Shown in pieces: positions 8,043-17,333 of a stretch of 41,965 bases of DNA (position 1 is the first letter of the stretch; each line of letters starts with the position of its first letter). Location of the stretch: IMG/VR virus record IMGVR_UViG_3300017963_000419, positions 1 to 41,965 of that record. The stretch is one strand, 5' to 3'. The DNA is from a virus. A program made the position numbers and the translations under genes. Below the pieces are notes generated by a model. It saw only the letters and a program-made list of their open reading frames with translations, did not search any database and was not told the origin of the DNA.

Positions 8043-8706
8043 GTTTGCCCCTCCACAATTCTGGGCTGACAAAATCCTTGACAGCCTCGTCATTCCATTT
8101 CAGCCCGAGCCCCTCAATCACTCCCCGGATCTCCGAGAAGTCACCCTCAACAAACTTGGTGGGCCAAACCTCAACCATATTCACGCTCGGGTCCTCTCTC
8201 ATCTCGTCAAAACGCTTCTTGTGGTGGTCAATCCACCCCTGCCATCCCTCGGGCTTGCGATATGCCCGCATGAATCCGGTCCTCATACAACTGTAGATGA
8301 CGTCATCATCCTTGCGCCTGACCACGATCCACTTTGCTTCCGGGAAAGCCTTGTGCCATGTAGGCCACACCAGACAGAGTTTGGCCCCTTTGTAGTACCA
8401 CGGGCCGCTCCGATAGCCCTGAAACTTCATGATCTGTTCAACCTTGCTCCGGAGATTGCCGAGTGGGAGCAGGTGGTTCAACTCCGGGAGGGGCTTTTGC
8501 CCAAGGGGATCTGCACCACAAAGCATCATGTAGGGCTTCACCAGATTGTCCCGGATCTCCCTGTTTTCAAAAAAGCCCTTCTTGTTGGCTCGGCCTCCAC
8601 CCATGACCAGCCTTCCCCCGAAAGCCCCGCAATGGTCTATGATCCCAGCTGTCATACTGGTCCCGGATCTCGCACAGCCTGTTATCAAAATTGGGGCCTC
8701 CATCAT
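8020..8706 (-). CDS. Sulfotransferase-like P-loop protein
   Basis: A 228-residue protein. Near the N-terminus, APILITGCARSGTSMTAGI (about residues 4-22) matches the 5'-phosphosulfate-binding loop of PAPS-dependent sulfotransferases. A later WIVVRRKDDDVIYSCMR fits the 3'-phosphate-binding region (Arg and Ser). A C-terminal sulfotransferase P-loop element (RGKHGQ) may be present. Two ATGs in tandem follow GGAGGAGGTGCT; 8706 was taken. It overlaps the GT-like gene by 4 nt (ATGA) and the adaptor gene by 23 nt, so it is translated with virion genes. The substrate is unknown; sulfation of a virion or host-surface glycan is an inference. Confidence 0.75.
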   Translation of the reverse strand: MMEAPILITGCARSGTSMTAGIIDHCGAFGGRLVMGGGRANKKGFFENREIRDNLVKPYMMLCGADPLGQKPLPELNHLLPLGNLRSKVEQIMKFQGYRSGPWYYKGAKLCLVWPTWHKAFPEAKWIVVRRKDDDVIYSCMRTGFMRAYRKPEGWQGWIDHHKKRFDEMREDPSVNMVEVWPTKFVEGDFSEIRGVIEGLGLKWNDEAVKDFVSPELWRGKHGQSNSK

Positions 8707-9350
8707 AGCACCTCCTCCAATTTCACCTTTGGCCACAGGTCCATAGCCGAGTCAGGGTTGCAGTTCAGGACCTCGACATCAGGCCGCTTTTCCTCCAGCT
8801 CATTCCTGAGATAGCGGCCCTGACTCATGAACCGGGGATATGCCCCCGGGTTGGGTGAGCTGATCTCGTTCACATGCCAATTAGCTTCCCCTGACTCCTC
8901 ATCGATCTTCATGTCAAAGCCGAGGAGACACACCCGGGTTGCCCCCAGCTGTACCGCCAAACAGATCCCCGACATGCCTGTGTTGTTAAACCATCCCAAC
9001 TCCCCGGGCTTCTCTCCCAGCCTCCGGATCTTGCGGCGCATCCACTTGACCCTTTGATTCTGTCCCGGTTGATTGGTAATCCCGACATGAGTGGCAGTTG
9101 AATAGCGCATATCCCTGCGGTGTCTGGAGTGCCAGCACATATCCCCAAAAATGTTATAGTCAACCCAAGGGCCGAGCCTGTAGGCATCGTTGACCCCCAC
9201 AACCTTCTTGTTGGAGATGAGGTCCCAGTCAAACTCACGCAAGCTGGGACCTCCTCCAATCACAAACACAGTTTGTCCGGGCCATACTCTGGGAGGTGTC
9301 CAGAATACTGATGGATCAACATCTCGGCCCTGCCAAACACGTGACATCAT
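8703..9350 (-). CDS. GT42 sialyltransferase/MptE (DUF115)-like protein
   Basis: A 215-residue protein. A Rossmann-type nucleotide-binding segment reads TVFVIGGGPSLREFDWDLI (about residues 27-45), then VVGVNDAYRLGPWVDYNIFG. The GxGPSL signature is shared by GT42 sialyltransferases and MptE/DUF115 proteins. Further conserved-looking parts are WFNNTGMSGICLAVQLGA and VCLLGFDMK. It is shorter than typical enzymes of either family. Its start (ATGATG 9350) overlaps the stop of the preceding gene, and its end overlaps the sulfotransferase-like gene, so the two form a translational unit. I infer a sugar or nucleotide-transfer role but cannot tell which. Confidence 0.65.
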   Translation of the reverse strand: MMSRVWQGRDVDPSVFWTPPRVWPGQTVFVIGGGPSLREFDWDLISNKKVVGVNDAYRLGPWVDYNIFGDMCWHSRHRRDMRYSTATHVGITNQPGQNQRVKWMRRKIRRLGEKPGELGWFNNTGMSGICLAVQLGATRVCLLGFDMKIDEESGEANWHVNEISSPNPGAYPRFMSQGRYLRNELEEKRPDVEVLNCNPDSAMDLWPKVKLEEVL

Positions 9351-9817
9351 TCATTCCCCTCATCGGGCTGGTATCCGGCCTCAGCCATTGCCTGTGCTCC
9401 GGCCTTCTTCAGGAAGCCATCATTGACAACCTCCTCTGTCTCCACCCCGTCAATCACTTTTACCACGTCCCATCGGCCTTGACCTCTGTGAACGGGCTTG
9501 AGCGTGATTTCAGGCTCTCCTGTGCCTTCTGAGCCTTCCCCATCCTCTCCCCCAGACCCCTCGGTGCCCGTGGCATCCGTGGCACCCTCGGCACTCTCGT
9601 TGCCATCTCCGTCATTGCCCTCATCCGGTCCCGGGCCGGGGTCCTCATCCTCGGGAGGAGGTGTGGCCTTTGTGCGGCCAACCTTCTCAAACTTCTGAGG
9701 ACCAAACTTGTCCACGAGATCCGTGTCTGAAGACACGATGTCGCCAGCCTTAAAGCGGGTGACCTTCTTTCCATCCCTGACGGAATGACTGCCGGCAAGT
9801 AATTTGAACTTTGCCAT
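9347..9817 (-). CDS. KFKLLAG-type head-module protein with acidic linker
   Basis: A 156-residue protein in three parts. Residues 1-50 form a small beta-rich domain (KFKLLAGSHSVRDGKKVTRF, AGDIVSSDTDLVDKFG) seen in many phages next to the capsid gene. About residues 51-100 are a Gly/Glu/Asp/Pro-rich disordered linker. About 100-156 form a second small domain (ITLKPVHRGQGRWDVVKV, then GAQAMAEAGY). AAGGAG lies upstream of ATG 9817. The function is unknown; a minor head or decoration-associated role is inferred from position between the capsid and connector genes. Confidence 0.75.
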   Translation of the reverse strand: MAKFKLLAGSHSVRDGKKVTRFKAGDIVSSDTDLVDKFGPQKFEKVGRTKATPPPEDEDPGPGPDEGNDGDGNESAEGATDATGTEGSGGEDGEGSEGTGEPEITLKPVHRGQGRWDVVKVIDGVETEEVVNDGFLKKAGAQAMAEAGYQPDEGNE

Positions 9818-9838
9818 GACTCTCTCCTTGGTTAGGTT

Positions 9839-9875
9839 GTGAGATCGGCCCTGCGTGGTTAGCAGGAGGCCTCAC
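9839..9875 (-). terminator. Stem-loop after the major capsid gene
   Basis: The 69-bp gap downstream of the capsid gene holds an inverted repeat: outer GTGAG/CTCAC, middle GGC/GCC, inner CCTGC/GCAGG, with a 7-nt loop. There is no U-run, so it may be an mRNA-processing or stabilising hairpin rather than an intrinsic terminator. Such a structure could help express capsid protein above its neighbours (inference). Confidence 0.45.
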
Positions 9876-9886
9876 TCAACAGTTGG

Positions 9887-10876
9887 TTACGAGGTCGTGT
9901 AATGCGTGATCCCGCAGTTGCCATCCTGATCCGTGCGCAGGTTGGGCACACTGATCGTCATGACCTTGTACAGGAACACCATTCCACCCTGCTCCTCCCA
10001 TTCCACGTTGGTCAGGGGCAGGCCTTCCACCATCCGGACCACATCCATGCTCATCTGAACGAGCAGAACATTGTCAGCGGCCAGCTTGTCGGCCACCTTG
10101 ACGTCCTGAATGTTCGTGATCTGCATGATGCGCTCCTTGATCGTGTTGGAGCCCTTGGCATCCGAGTAATCCTCATCCAGCTTGGTTTCATACGCCGCTG
10201 GTATGTAGAGGATGTACGGGCCGTACATCTTGGCGTCCAGACTGTCCTGCTTCATAGCAAGGACATCATCCACGATGTCAGCGCCAGTCGTGCCGGAGTC
10301 AGTCCACGCCGCACCGAGGGTCCCGGTGTTGCGGCTCGGGAAGTTGGTATATCCATACAGGTTATACCCGCCAAACGCAAAGGTGCCATACCCGTTGAAC
10401 AGTATGTCCTCCTGCGTGTCGGCTACCTTCCGAGAGGCCAGCCTTGCCTGGGTGGTGTCCAGAGCCTCCCCGGTGTTCCGGGAAGCCGCCAGCTTGCGGA
10501 TGCTGATCTGATAGTCCTTGTGGATGATCGGCAGAGGCAGGCCAACTATCTCGTAGTTGACTGCATCATTCTGGCCACGGGTGACCCCATCCATGTTGAC
10601 TTCAGCATCCCGCATGTCGCTGATGTTCTCTGATTCCAGCACGGTTTTGCCAAGACCGTTGGTCAGACCGTAGCGCAGGCCCCTTCCGAGGAGGTCTGCG
10701 ACACCCACGAGCCTGTCCTGTGCGGCCTCAATGATTGCCGTGTCATACTCCAACCACTCCTCTCTCCGGAGAGTTGCGTTGGTCCGGAGGGCCGCCACGT
10801 CCATGTTAGCCGCCAAAAGCCGCTGAGACATGGAGCCCCCATTCTTGATCAGCATCTCAAGGAATTGCTTGTCCAT
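9887..10876 (-). CDS. Major capsid protein, HK97-fold (encapsulin-like)
   Basis: A 329-residue protein. The E-loop/P-domain region reads IVGLPLPIIHKDYQISIRKL followed by ARLASRKVADTQEDILFNGY, resembling Linocin/encapsulin-like capsid proteins; YNLYGYTNFPSRNTG follows, then a central A-domain and a C-terminal strand pair (GGMVFLYKVMTISVPNLRT). AAAGGAG stands 7 bases before ATG 10876. It follows protease/scaffold and decoration-like genes in the usual order. Length and position make it the main shell protein. The N-terminus has no obvious long delta domain, consistent with a separate scaffold. Confidence 0.9.
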   Translation of the reverse strand: MDKQFLEMLIKNGGSMSQRLLAANMDVAALRTNATLRREEWLEYDTAIIEAAQDRLVGVADLLGRGLRYGLTNGLGKTVLESENISDMRDAEVNMDGVTRGQNDAVNYEIVGLPLPIIHKDYQISIRKLAASRNTGEALDTTQARLASRKVADTQEDILFNGYGTFAFGGYNLYGYTNFPSRNTGTLGAAWTDSGTTGADIVDDVLAMKQDSLDAKMYGPYILYIPAAYETKLDEDYSDAKGSNTIKERIMQITNIQDVKVADKLAADNVLLVQMSMDVVRMVEGLPLTNVEWEEQGGMVFLYKVMTISVPNLRTDQDGNCGITHYTTS

Positions 10877-10903
10877 TGTTTTTCTCCTTTCCTGTGTTGC
10901 TGA

Positions 10904-11341
10904 TTAGAGCCAGCGCACAACAATGCGCCTGTCTGCTACAGGGACACTGCCGGCACTTGCGTCAACCGCTTCCCGGGCCACGCAGACATCGACTGCCGTT
11001 GTGGTGGGCGTTGCCTGAACCTCTCCACCATCCGCAAATGCGAGGAGGTCCCCAACTCCTACATTCTCGCCATCGGCAAGAATCAGGTATGATTCGTCAC
11101 CAGACTTGAACACACGGTACAGCACCCTGTCCCCTGCGCCATAGTCATCGGCAACGCCGTTGCCCTGAAGATAGTCCTCAATTGCCACGGCCTTTTCACC
11201 AACCGTGCCACCTGTGGCTTTCTTCTGGACATTCCCGGTTGAGAGAAGCTCAACCACCTGACCGGGAGTGATAGCCGCTTCCGCAACCGCTTCACTCTGC
11301 ATCCCGGTCCCAATCACAATGATCGTGTTTCTTACAGGCAT
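10904..11341 (-). CDS. Capsid decoration-like protein
   Basis: A 145-residue, beta- and Gly-rich protein without signal peptide or catalytic motif. Segments such as ITPGQVVELLSTGNVQKKAT and GENVGVGDLLAFADGGEVQA fit small beta-barrel head decoration proteins. It lies between the protease/scaffold and capsid genes, the usual place for decoration proteins. GGAGG precedes ATG 11341. The assignment is by fold pattern and context. Confidence 0.6.
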   Translation of the reverse strand: MPVRNTIIVIGTGMQSEAVAEAAITPGQVVELLSTGNVQKKATGGTVGEKAVAIEDYLQGNGVADDYGAGDRVLYRVFKSGDESYLILADGENVGVGDLLAFADGGEVQATPTTTAVDVCVAREAVDASAGSVPVADRRIVVRWL

Positions 11342-11376
11342 TTCATTTCCTCCTTCTTGTTACGATCATTCTTGTT

Positions 11377-11988
11377 TCAGCTGGCCTTCTGAGCCGGGCA
11401 CAGGACAGGCATCTGCGGCACGCCATCGCTGGCATTGGCCGTGACTTCTGCCGGCACACGGGCCGAGAAATCCAACACTTTCTTTTCCGATCCGGACAGC
11501 GTCAGGAGTTTTTCCAGATCCTCGATGGACTTGCCCTTCAACTCCTCGTCAGAGAAGGGGCAGGCCTCGTTGGCCTTCAACTCCTTGATCATGTTCGCCT
11601 TGACCTGCTCATCCCGGGCTACAGCACGCTTGAGCGTTGCCGCCGCTTCAGGATTCTGCTTTTCAAGGTTGGCAATCACGTCCTGCACGCTTTCCTTGTT
11701 CTGTGCGGGCTCAGCATCCCCGGCTCCGGCTTCCCCTTCACCCTCGCCATCTCCGGCTCCTGCATCACCTTCACCATCTCCGTCACCCTCGGAGCCTTCC
11801 CCTGCGGCCTCACCCTCACCACCTTCTGCGGCTCCGGCTTCCCCTTCTCCCTCACCGTCACCCTCATTGGTCGTGGGTTTGTTGACCCTGTCGAACTGGT
11901 CATCACTCATATTCATGAGCAACTCCCGGTCCTCCTCACCCCAATCGCTGTTCGCAATCAGAGCATCCACCATTTGTGATCTGTCCAT
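11377..11988 (-). CDS. Possible nested scaffold protein (internal start)
   Basis: Within the protease/scaffold gene, ATG 11988 is preceded by a near-perfect AAAGGAGG at 12003-11996, seven bases away. The product would be 203 residues (MDRSQMVDALIANSDWGEED...) covering the acidic repeat and the helical scaffold part but not the protease. Lambda C/Nu3 is the known precedent. The long-form codons here (ATKGGSAM) do not require this exact SD, though the match could still be chance. A weaker internal site precedes MSGINKLF further upstream. Confidence 0.5.
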   Translation of the reverse strand: MDRSQMVDALIANSDWGEEDRELLMNMSDDQFDRVNKPTTNEGDGEGEGEAGAAEGGEGEAAGEGSEGDGDGEGDAGAGDGEGEGEAGAGDAEPAQNKESVQDVIANLEKQNPEAAATLKRAVARDEQVKANMIKELKANEACPFSDEELKGKSIEDLEKLLTLSGSEKKVLDFSARVPAEVTANASDGVPQMPVLCPAQKAS

Positions 11989-13122
11989 TGCAGACCCTCC
12001 TTTGGTTGCGGTGCCGCCCTGATTGGCGTCACCAGTTGCTTGGTTGGTTACTGGCACATAGGAAATCATTGGCTTGACCTCGGCCCGATCTCCCACCAGC
12101 TGGAGCTCATCGTTGGCGTCCAACGAATAGCCCTGCTTGAACAGCTGTGCCTTGCCGTCCTTGTCTTCAACCCCGTATATGACGTGTTTGTCGAACACAT
12201 CCCGCACGAACAGGAACATGTCCTGCCCGAGATTCAGAGAAGTGGCCAAGGTGTCCCGGAGGGCCAGCCTGACATCGTCATGGCTGATCTCGTTGACCTT
12301 GAGTCCCAGCTTCTCTCCGAGGGCCGAAAACAGTTTGTTTATCCCGCTCATTTCCTGCTCTCCTTCCTGTCCATCCTCCTTCCTGTTGACTCTGGGCGTG
12401 CCTGCCCCATCTTCCCAACTGCAGGCACCCTTGTCATTAGGCAACAGGGCCAGATGATCCGGCCTGTAGTTGAATACTGTTCCGCTGAACTTCTCGCCAT
12501 TCCACTCCCCCGGCTCCATGTCGCACTCGGTGAACAGGCCTGTGCTCACCTCAATATGCTGATTCTGCTCCAGCATGCTCAAGATCTCCGGGGCCACCTC
12601 CTTGCACTTCTCAATATTGATCCAGACCTCTCCGTGAAGCTTGCCTGTCTCCTCGTTGAAGTAGCAATTGAAAAGCTGACCCACCGTCTGCCGCTCCACA
12701 ACATCCGGGCTATTGGCTGTGATCGGCTTGCCCATCAGATCCGGGTGGTTGACCACCACGGGCTCCCCGGCCCAGCTGTCCGGGAATTTGGACAACTCCT
12801 CAGCAGGGTAGAACACGCCATTGTGGACCCCTTCACAGATCAGGACCGTGGGGCATACCAGATAGTCCACCCCGTCAAGATCCTCCCTGCGGATCAGGTT
12901 GCTCATCAGGTGCCGGATCTGCTGGCTGTTCACCTGCATCCCCTCATCCTGATTGAACCGCAACCCATAATCCGAGTTGTTGGCCGGACCCGCAAATTGC
13001 GTATGGCAAACAGCGGCCCGTTGATCCCCATCCGGGAATTCACTTGTCATGACGCTATCCCCCATACAGCGGCTCATGAACTTCTTTTCTGACTCACCTT
13101 TTTTAGGCTTTGGCAAGGGCAT
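11377..13122 (-). CDS. Prohead protease (DUF2213 type) fused to scaffold
   Basis: A 581-residue protein starting at ATG 13122, with GAGGAGGG six bases upstream. The N-terminal PLPKPKKGESEKKFMSRCM followed by FPDGDQRAAVCHTQF is a widespread leader of phage proheads. About residues 60-270 form the DUF2213 protease: YLVCPTVLICEGVHNGVFYP, EPVVVNHPD, IEVSTGLFTE and FNYRPDHLALLPND. The catalytic His and Ser are presumably in the NHP and VSTG stretches. A winged or beta domain follows, then a long Asp/Glu/Gly-rich repeat (about 450-510) and a helical C-terminus (EKQNPEAAATLKRAVARDEQ) typical of scaffolds. It probably cleaves itself and other head proteins during maturation. Confidence 0.88.
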   Translation of the reverse strand: MPLPKPKKGESEKKFMSRCMGDSVMTSEFPDGDQRAAVCHTQFAGPANNSDYGLRFNQDEGMQVNSQQIRHLMSNLIRREDLDGVDYLVCPTVLICEGVHNGVFYPAEELSKFPDSWAGEPVVVNHPDLMGKPITANSPDVVERQTVGQLFNCYFNEETGKLHGEVWINIEKCKEVAPEILSMLEQNQHIEVSTGLFTECDMEPGEWNGEKFSGTVFNYRPDHLALLPNDKGACSWEDGAGTPRVNRKEDGQEGEQEMSGINKLFSALGEKLGLKVNEISHDDVRLALRDTLATSLNLGQDMFLFVRDVFDKHVIYGVEDKDGKAQLFKQGYSLDANDELQLVGDRAEVKPMISYVPVTNQATGDANQGGTATKGGSAMDRSQMVDALIANSDWGEEDRELLMNMSDDQFDRVNKPTTNEGDGEGEGEAGAAEGGEGEAAGEGSEGDGDGEGDAGAGDGEGEGEAGAGDAEPAQNKESVQDVIANLEKQNPEAAATLKRAVARDEQVKANMIKELKANEACPFSDEELKGKSIEDLEKLLTLSGSEKKVLDFSARVPAEVTANASDGVPQMPVLCPAQKAS

Positions 13123-13276
13123 TGTTTTCCCTCCTCTTGCTGAAGTCAATGCGGGCATATCCGTTGCTGTAGGCCCGGGAGCCACCGCCAACACGGCTCT
13201 CGGCCCTTGCCCGTGCAAGCTGGTTTTCACCGCCCGGGTTGCCCTTCATCATTGGCTTGTTCGTGTTCTTGCTCAT
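13103..13276 (-). CDS. Small basic protein, unknown function
   Basis: A 57-residue Arg/Asn-rich protein (MSKNTNKPMMKGNPGGENQL...). ATG 13276 overlaps the upstream stop as ATGA and has GGAGGG close by; the longer frame to 13405 lacks these. It overlaps the protease start by 20 nt. The composition suggests a nucleic-acid-binding or disordered protein; nothing further can be said. Confidence 0.6.
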   Translation of the reverse strand: MSKNTNKPMMKGNPGGENQLARARAESRVGGGSRAYSNGYARIDFSKRRENNALAKA

Positions 13277-13644
13277 TCTCCCTCCATGTAATCCGGGGTG
13301 CTCCAATTCCCCGGAGGGCTTTTCAATTCTGCTATGGCCTCCTCCAGTGTCGGGATCGGCTGAGGACCCCACGCAAAATCCGGGGTGTCCCGGGCCAACA
13401 GCCATCTCCGGGCTAGAACAACAACCACGCTGTTCTGTGTCCCGGTGTCAAACCACTCGGTGTATCCATCCCCCTTGTTTCGCATAGCCCCGAGGCCCTC
13501 AGGCATCCCCTGCTCCTCCTCCACCGGGGTCAGGACCGCTATGCCCTCATCAGCCAGTGTTTCCTTCTCGGAGATCCCCACCTCAATACCGTCAATCACG
13601 AGGGTGGCCCTGTCCTGAGCAAATATGGCTTGGAACACCGTCAT
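13273..13644 (-). CDS. Small head-module protein, unknown function
   Basis: A 123-residue protein beginning [20 protein letters not shown], beta-rich in the first half and Pro/Trp-rich at the end (DFAWGPQPIPTLEEAIAEL). It overlaps the minor head gene by 4 nt (ATGA) and has GAGGAG upstream. It lies between minor head and protease genes. No family is recognised. Confidence 0.72.
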   Translation of the reverse strand: MTVFQAIFAQDRATLVIDGIEVGISEKETLADEGIAVLTPVEEEQGMPEGLGAMRNKGDGYTEWFDTGTQNSVVVVLARRWLLARDTPDFAWGPQPIPTLEEAIAELKSPPGNWSTPDYMEGE

Positions 13645-16600
13645 TTCTTTGCTCCTCTCACATGCTTCAAATCAACGCCCCACTTGGTGGCATTCTGTCC
13701 GTTGCCCTGTCCTACCGTGGGAACATTCCGGACCTGCTTGAACGGCAACCTGCCGGCAATGAAGCTGACCTCATTTTCCCCGTCACTGTAGAACAAGCCG
13801 CCTCCCCGGCCCGGGGTGCGCTCCATAAAGTACAGCCCTGTCACCCTGTCATGAGGCACGGCCTGAATGGTAACATCCCGGTGGTTGACACTCACCTTCC
13901 GATAGATGCTTGCGCTCTCATTGGCCCCACGCACTACCTTCCCGGCCTTCATTTGGCTTATGGCAGTGGATGATTCAGTCCGGATGAGCCGGAGGACCCT
14001 GCGGCCCTTGTCATTAAACCTGAACGAGGTTTTGCCCAAAAACTCCTGCACGAAAGCGTGATATTGCGTCAGTGACTTCTCCACTGTCTCGGCCCCATAC
14101 CGGGAGATGAGAGCATCATAGGATCGGGCCGCATCCTCAGCCCCTCTCCTCCAGAAGTATCCTGTCTTGAGATTGACTGTCCTGTTCTTGGCGATAAAGT
14201 ATTTGTAGGCCTGAGCCTGAGAGCCCCACGTGGACCCTGCGTGTGAGTCTGTCCACGCCGCTACAACATCCATATTGCCGCCATTCTTGCTCATGTACTC
14301 CTTCATAGCCTCGACTACAGACTTGCCGTCATCAACCACGGGCTTCTTGGGCACCTTTGTCTTGGGAACATAGGGGTCAAGGTTGGCCACCTTCTTCAGT
14401 GTCTTTTCTCCCGGGGCTTGGCTGTTGAAAAACTTCCTGAGCTTCTGCCACTGCTTCAAATCGTGTTTCTGCTGAGGGGTCAGCTTGGCCTTGGGGATGG
14501 CCTCCAGCTTCAGGCCTGCCTTCCGGGCCGCTTTGATCTTGGCGGCATTGAAAGCCTGATCCCCGTTTGCCATATGATAATTGATGTTTTTGGCGGCTGT
14601 GACCATGGTGTCAAATTCACTCGACTGCGGGTGAACTGTCTTGGCTGGTCGTGTGCTCCTCCGGCCTCCCCGGAGTTTGTCCCAGATCTGCCCGTGCTCA
14701 TCCACAAGGTCCACAGCCCCGGATTGCGTCTGTCTCATAGCCGTTGGGAAGCGTGCGGACACTCCGGCCTTCCGCAGTTTCATCATCTCCCGGGTCAGGT
14801 CCTCGGTGTAGGCAATGCGCCACTTGCTCTGCTTCATATCGAGGGCTTTCTCAGCGATGTCCTGCATGTTCTGCCACCGAGCCTCAACCGTCTTGCGAAT
14901 GTCCTTGGGGAGATCCTTGAGCATCTTGGTCATCTTGGCTTTGGGGGTCTTGTTGATAGCCCGGGCAATCTCGTAAATGTCTGTGCCGCCGAACACGTCT
15001 GCGGCTGACTGGTTCACGGCCTTGTCCCGCATGGTCCACAACTCCATCGGGAAGTCATCAAAGTCACCAGCCTTCTTCATGGCCCCTTGCGCCCGGAAGC
15101 GCAGGCCCGATCCGTTGTCAATCCTCCAGACATTCCCGGCCTTGTCAACTATGATGTTGTCCTTCCCGAGGCCAGCCACGTCCCGGTTGCCGAGCAGGCT
15201 GTCAATGTGGAAATCCTTTTCCAGCTGTCGCAGGACCTTGTCCCGGTTTGCGGCTGAGGCCCGGGACAGATATGAGCCCAGCTCATCGCCGTCAATGAAC
15301 TCGGCCAGCTTGACAGGGCCTCGGGGTGTCTGATATACCCGGAAGGCCGGGACACGCACGCCCATGGTCCTGTAGGCCGCATCCGTGACAGCCTCCTCGG
15401 TGAGGTGAGCGGCTGAGGCTCCCCGCTTCATCACAAACAAGCGGCCCTTGCTATCCTTGACCAATTCTGCGCCTGTAGAGCCACCCAGCTTGCGCACTCT
15501 GGTGACGTCTGTAACAGCCTTTGGGAAGCCTGCAGGGGCCGGGAGTTTGATTGTTTCTGCGACAGCAGGAGCCCGGGGCACCGGGGTCTCACCGAGCACA
15601 AACCGCTTGACCTCCTGCCGTGTGTAAAACTTCTTGCCGCCCGGGGAGGTGTACACCTTCATTTTGCCAGTCTTCACAACCTTTGTTTCCACTGTGAAGC
15701 CTTGTGCGAGAATGTCAGCGTCAGTATCAAACTTGATCTGCGGAGGGGCCTTCATAATCGGCTCCGGAGCCGGGGCCTTGGGTTTGGCCGGGGCCTTGGG
15801 CTTCTCAAACAGCTCAGGATACTTGGCCTGCACAGCGGCTTTCTCCTCCGGGGTCAGCGGTGTGGGGGTGACCTTCTTGGGCTTGGGCTTGGGCTTCACC
15901 GCTTTGGGCTTGGGCACCGGAGGCTTGGGGAACACCGGGGTGACCTTGAGGGGCTTGGCCTCTGTGGGGACTGCCGGCACTGGGGGCTTCACCTTCCCCT
16001 TCACAGGCTGAATCGTCACAGGCTTCCCGGTGGCCACGGCCTTGGCTTTTGCCGCCGCATCAGCGGCTTTCTTCTCTGCATAGCTTTTGGGCGTGATGGG
16101 CGTGAACTTGCTCTTCAGGGGCTTCCCGATCTTGGGGGCTCCGGGGAGTTGCTTGCCTGTCCTGTCTTCATATAGACCCCTCCGCACAAACGTGCCATCT
16201 TTACGGACATATTGCGGCCCTACTGCCTTGGCAATGTCATCCTGCGAGGGAATATGTGCTTTTTGCGGCCCAACGGCAGGAAGTGCGACACAGCGACACT
16301 GAGGGTGTAGAGGGATTAAACCTTCAATATTATCAAGTGAATAAATGCGGCCTTCCATGGATGCGCAGTCAGGACACACCCTGTCATCCCCGGCTGTGCT
16401 CCACTCGGCTTTGACCTTCACGCCTTCCACCCCAGCTTCCCTGTAGGTGTTGATTGTCGCCACGTGATGAGCCCTGATGACCTCAGTGCGTGCTATGATC
16501 CGGGCTCGGGTCAGGGAGGGGATCTTGCGCCCGAGGCTGTCCACTGTCGCCAGTGACTTCCCGGAGGCCTCAATTGTCTTGTTCAATATCTGCGCAATCT

Positions 16601-17333
16601 GGCGTGGGTTGCGGCCCTCGGCTATCCCTTGGGCTAGCCTGTGAGACATCAGGGCTTCCATATCATCGGTGATCCCCTTGAGATCCGTGTACATCCGGGT
16701 GTAGATCAGACCCACCTTGTCTGCGTGGAGAGGGGTGTTGAATCGTGCATCGATCCCGAGGACAGGGCCACCCTCCGGAAGCTTGGGTGGGGTGATCCCG
16801 GCTTTGATCAATTCCTGATCGGCCCTTTTGAGGCCCTGCTTGTATGCGCTGTCTATGTAGGTGTTGGCCCAAGCGACATTGCCCACGGCCTTCCGGGGAG
16901 CACCCTGCGCAATTCCAAGGATCTCCTGATTGTTCTGCCCGTGCAACCACTCCATGAAGCCTTCCACCTTCCCCGGGTCCGTGTCAAAGGCAAAGGCCTT
17001 GGGTGGCAGGGCCGCATTGGCGACTAGGGCAGAGAAGGGGGGCAGAGTTGTGCTGTTGGGAAGCTCACCTGCGGGCTCATCCCGGAGGCCCAGTGCGTCA
17101 TTGGTGACGATGCTCTCCCAGATCTCAGATTTGATCAACCTGAATCTGCGGTTCATCTCTGCAACAAAGGCCCTCCGGATGCCGGCAGTGCGTGTAGGAT
17201 CGGCCTGCATAGCGGCATTTAGCCGGAAATGCTTTGAACAGCCACAGGAATCAGCCGCAGAGCCACGCAGGTTGTGCTTCCTGCTGGCGTATGCCTTGCG
17301 TCTGTGGTAGGCTGTCAGGCTTGCTACACTCAT
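13641..17333 (-). CDS. Giant minor head protein with kinase-like and ART-like domains
   Basis: A 1230-residue protein. Residues 1 to about 355 are a SPP1 gp7/Mu F-type head morphogenesis domain: [34 protein letters not shown] and HPQCRC, with Cys near 319, 322 and 350. About 380-585 are a Pro/Lys/Ala-rich linker. About 590-800 resemble a HipA/PI-kinase-like fold: RLFVMKRG (Lys636 as ATP lysine), [16 protein letters not shown] (Asp718) and VWRIDNGSG (Asp739 in place of DFG). About 1080-1230 resemble an ADP-ribosyltransferase: [14 protein letters not shown] and GENEVSF, an ExE motif ending at Glu1188. The gene begins ATGA-coupled to the portal gene. Typical minor head proteins are far shorter. 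The extra domains are probably carried in the capsid and ejected (inference). Confidence 0.85.
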   Translation of the reverse strand: MSVASLTAYHRRKAYASRKHNLRGSAADSCGCSKHFRLNAAMQADPTRTAGIRRAFVAEMNRRFRLIKSEIWESIVTNDALGLRDEPAGELPNSTTLPPFSALVANAALPPKAFAFDTDPGKVEGFMEWLHGQNNQEILGIAQGAPRKAVGNVAWANTYIDSAYKQGLKRADQELIKAGITPPKLPEGGPVLGIDARFNTPLHADKVGLIYTRMYTDLKGITDDMEALMSHRLAQGIAEGRNPRQIAQILNKTIEASGKSLATVDSLGRKIPSLTRARIIARTEVIRAHHVATINTYREAGVEGVKVKAEWSTAGDDRVCPDCASMEGRIYSLDNIEGLIPLHPQCRCVALPAVGPQKAHIPSQDDIAKAVGPQYVRKDGTFVRRGLYEDRTGKQLPGAPKIGKPLKSKFTPITPKSYAEKKAADAAAKAKAVATGKPVTIQPVKGKVKPPVPAVPTEAKPLKVTPVFPKPPVPKPKAVKPKPKPKKVTPTPLTPEEKAAVQAKYPELFEKPKAPAKPKAPAPEPIMKAPPQIKFDTDADILAQGFTVETKVVKTGKMKVYTSPGGKKFYTRQEVKRFVLGETPVPRAPAVAETIKLPAPAGFPKAVTDVTRVRKLGGSTGAELVKDSKGRLFVMKRGASAAHLTEEAVTDAAYRTMGVRVPAFRVYQTPRGPVKLAEFIDGDELGSYLSRASAANRDKVLRQLEKDFHIDSLLGNRDVAGLGKDNIIVDKAGNVWRIDNGSGLRFRAQGAMKKAGDFDDFPMELWTMRDKAVNQSAADVFGGTDIYEIARAINKTPKAKMTKMLKDLPKDIRKTVEARWQNMQDIAEKALDMKQSKWRIAYTEDLTREMMKLRKAGVSARFPTAMRQTQSGAVDLVDEHGQIWDKLRGGRRSTRPAKTVHPQSSEFDTMVTAAKNINYHMANGDQAFNAAKIKAARKAGLKLEAIPKAKLTPQQKHDLKQWQKLRKFFNSQAPGEKTLKKVANLDPYVPKTKVPKKPVVDDGKSVVEAMKEYMSKNGGNMDVVAAWTDSHAGSTWGSQAQAYKYFIAKNRTVNLKTGYFWRRGAEDAARSYDALISRYGAETVEKSLTQYHAFVQEFLGKTSFRFNDKGRRVLRLIRTESSTAISQMKAGKVVRGANESASIYRKVSVNHRDVTIQAVPHDRVTGLYFMERTPGRGGGLFYSDGENEVSFIAGRLPFKQVRNVPTVGQGNGQNATKWGVDLKHVRGAKK

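Noticed and set aside
11690-11880. Low-complexity repeat as a tandem DNA repeat element
   Set aside because: It encodes an Asp/Glu/Gly-rich scaffold segment in frame and lacks an exact repeating unit.
12040-13092. 350-residue plus-strand frame opposite the prohead protease
   Set aside because: Antisense shadow of a well-supported DUF2213 gene; no SD and no recognisable domain.
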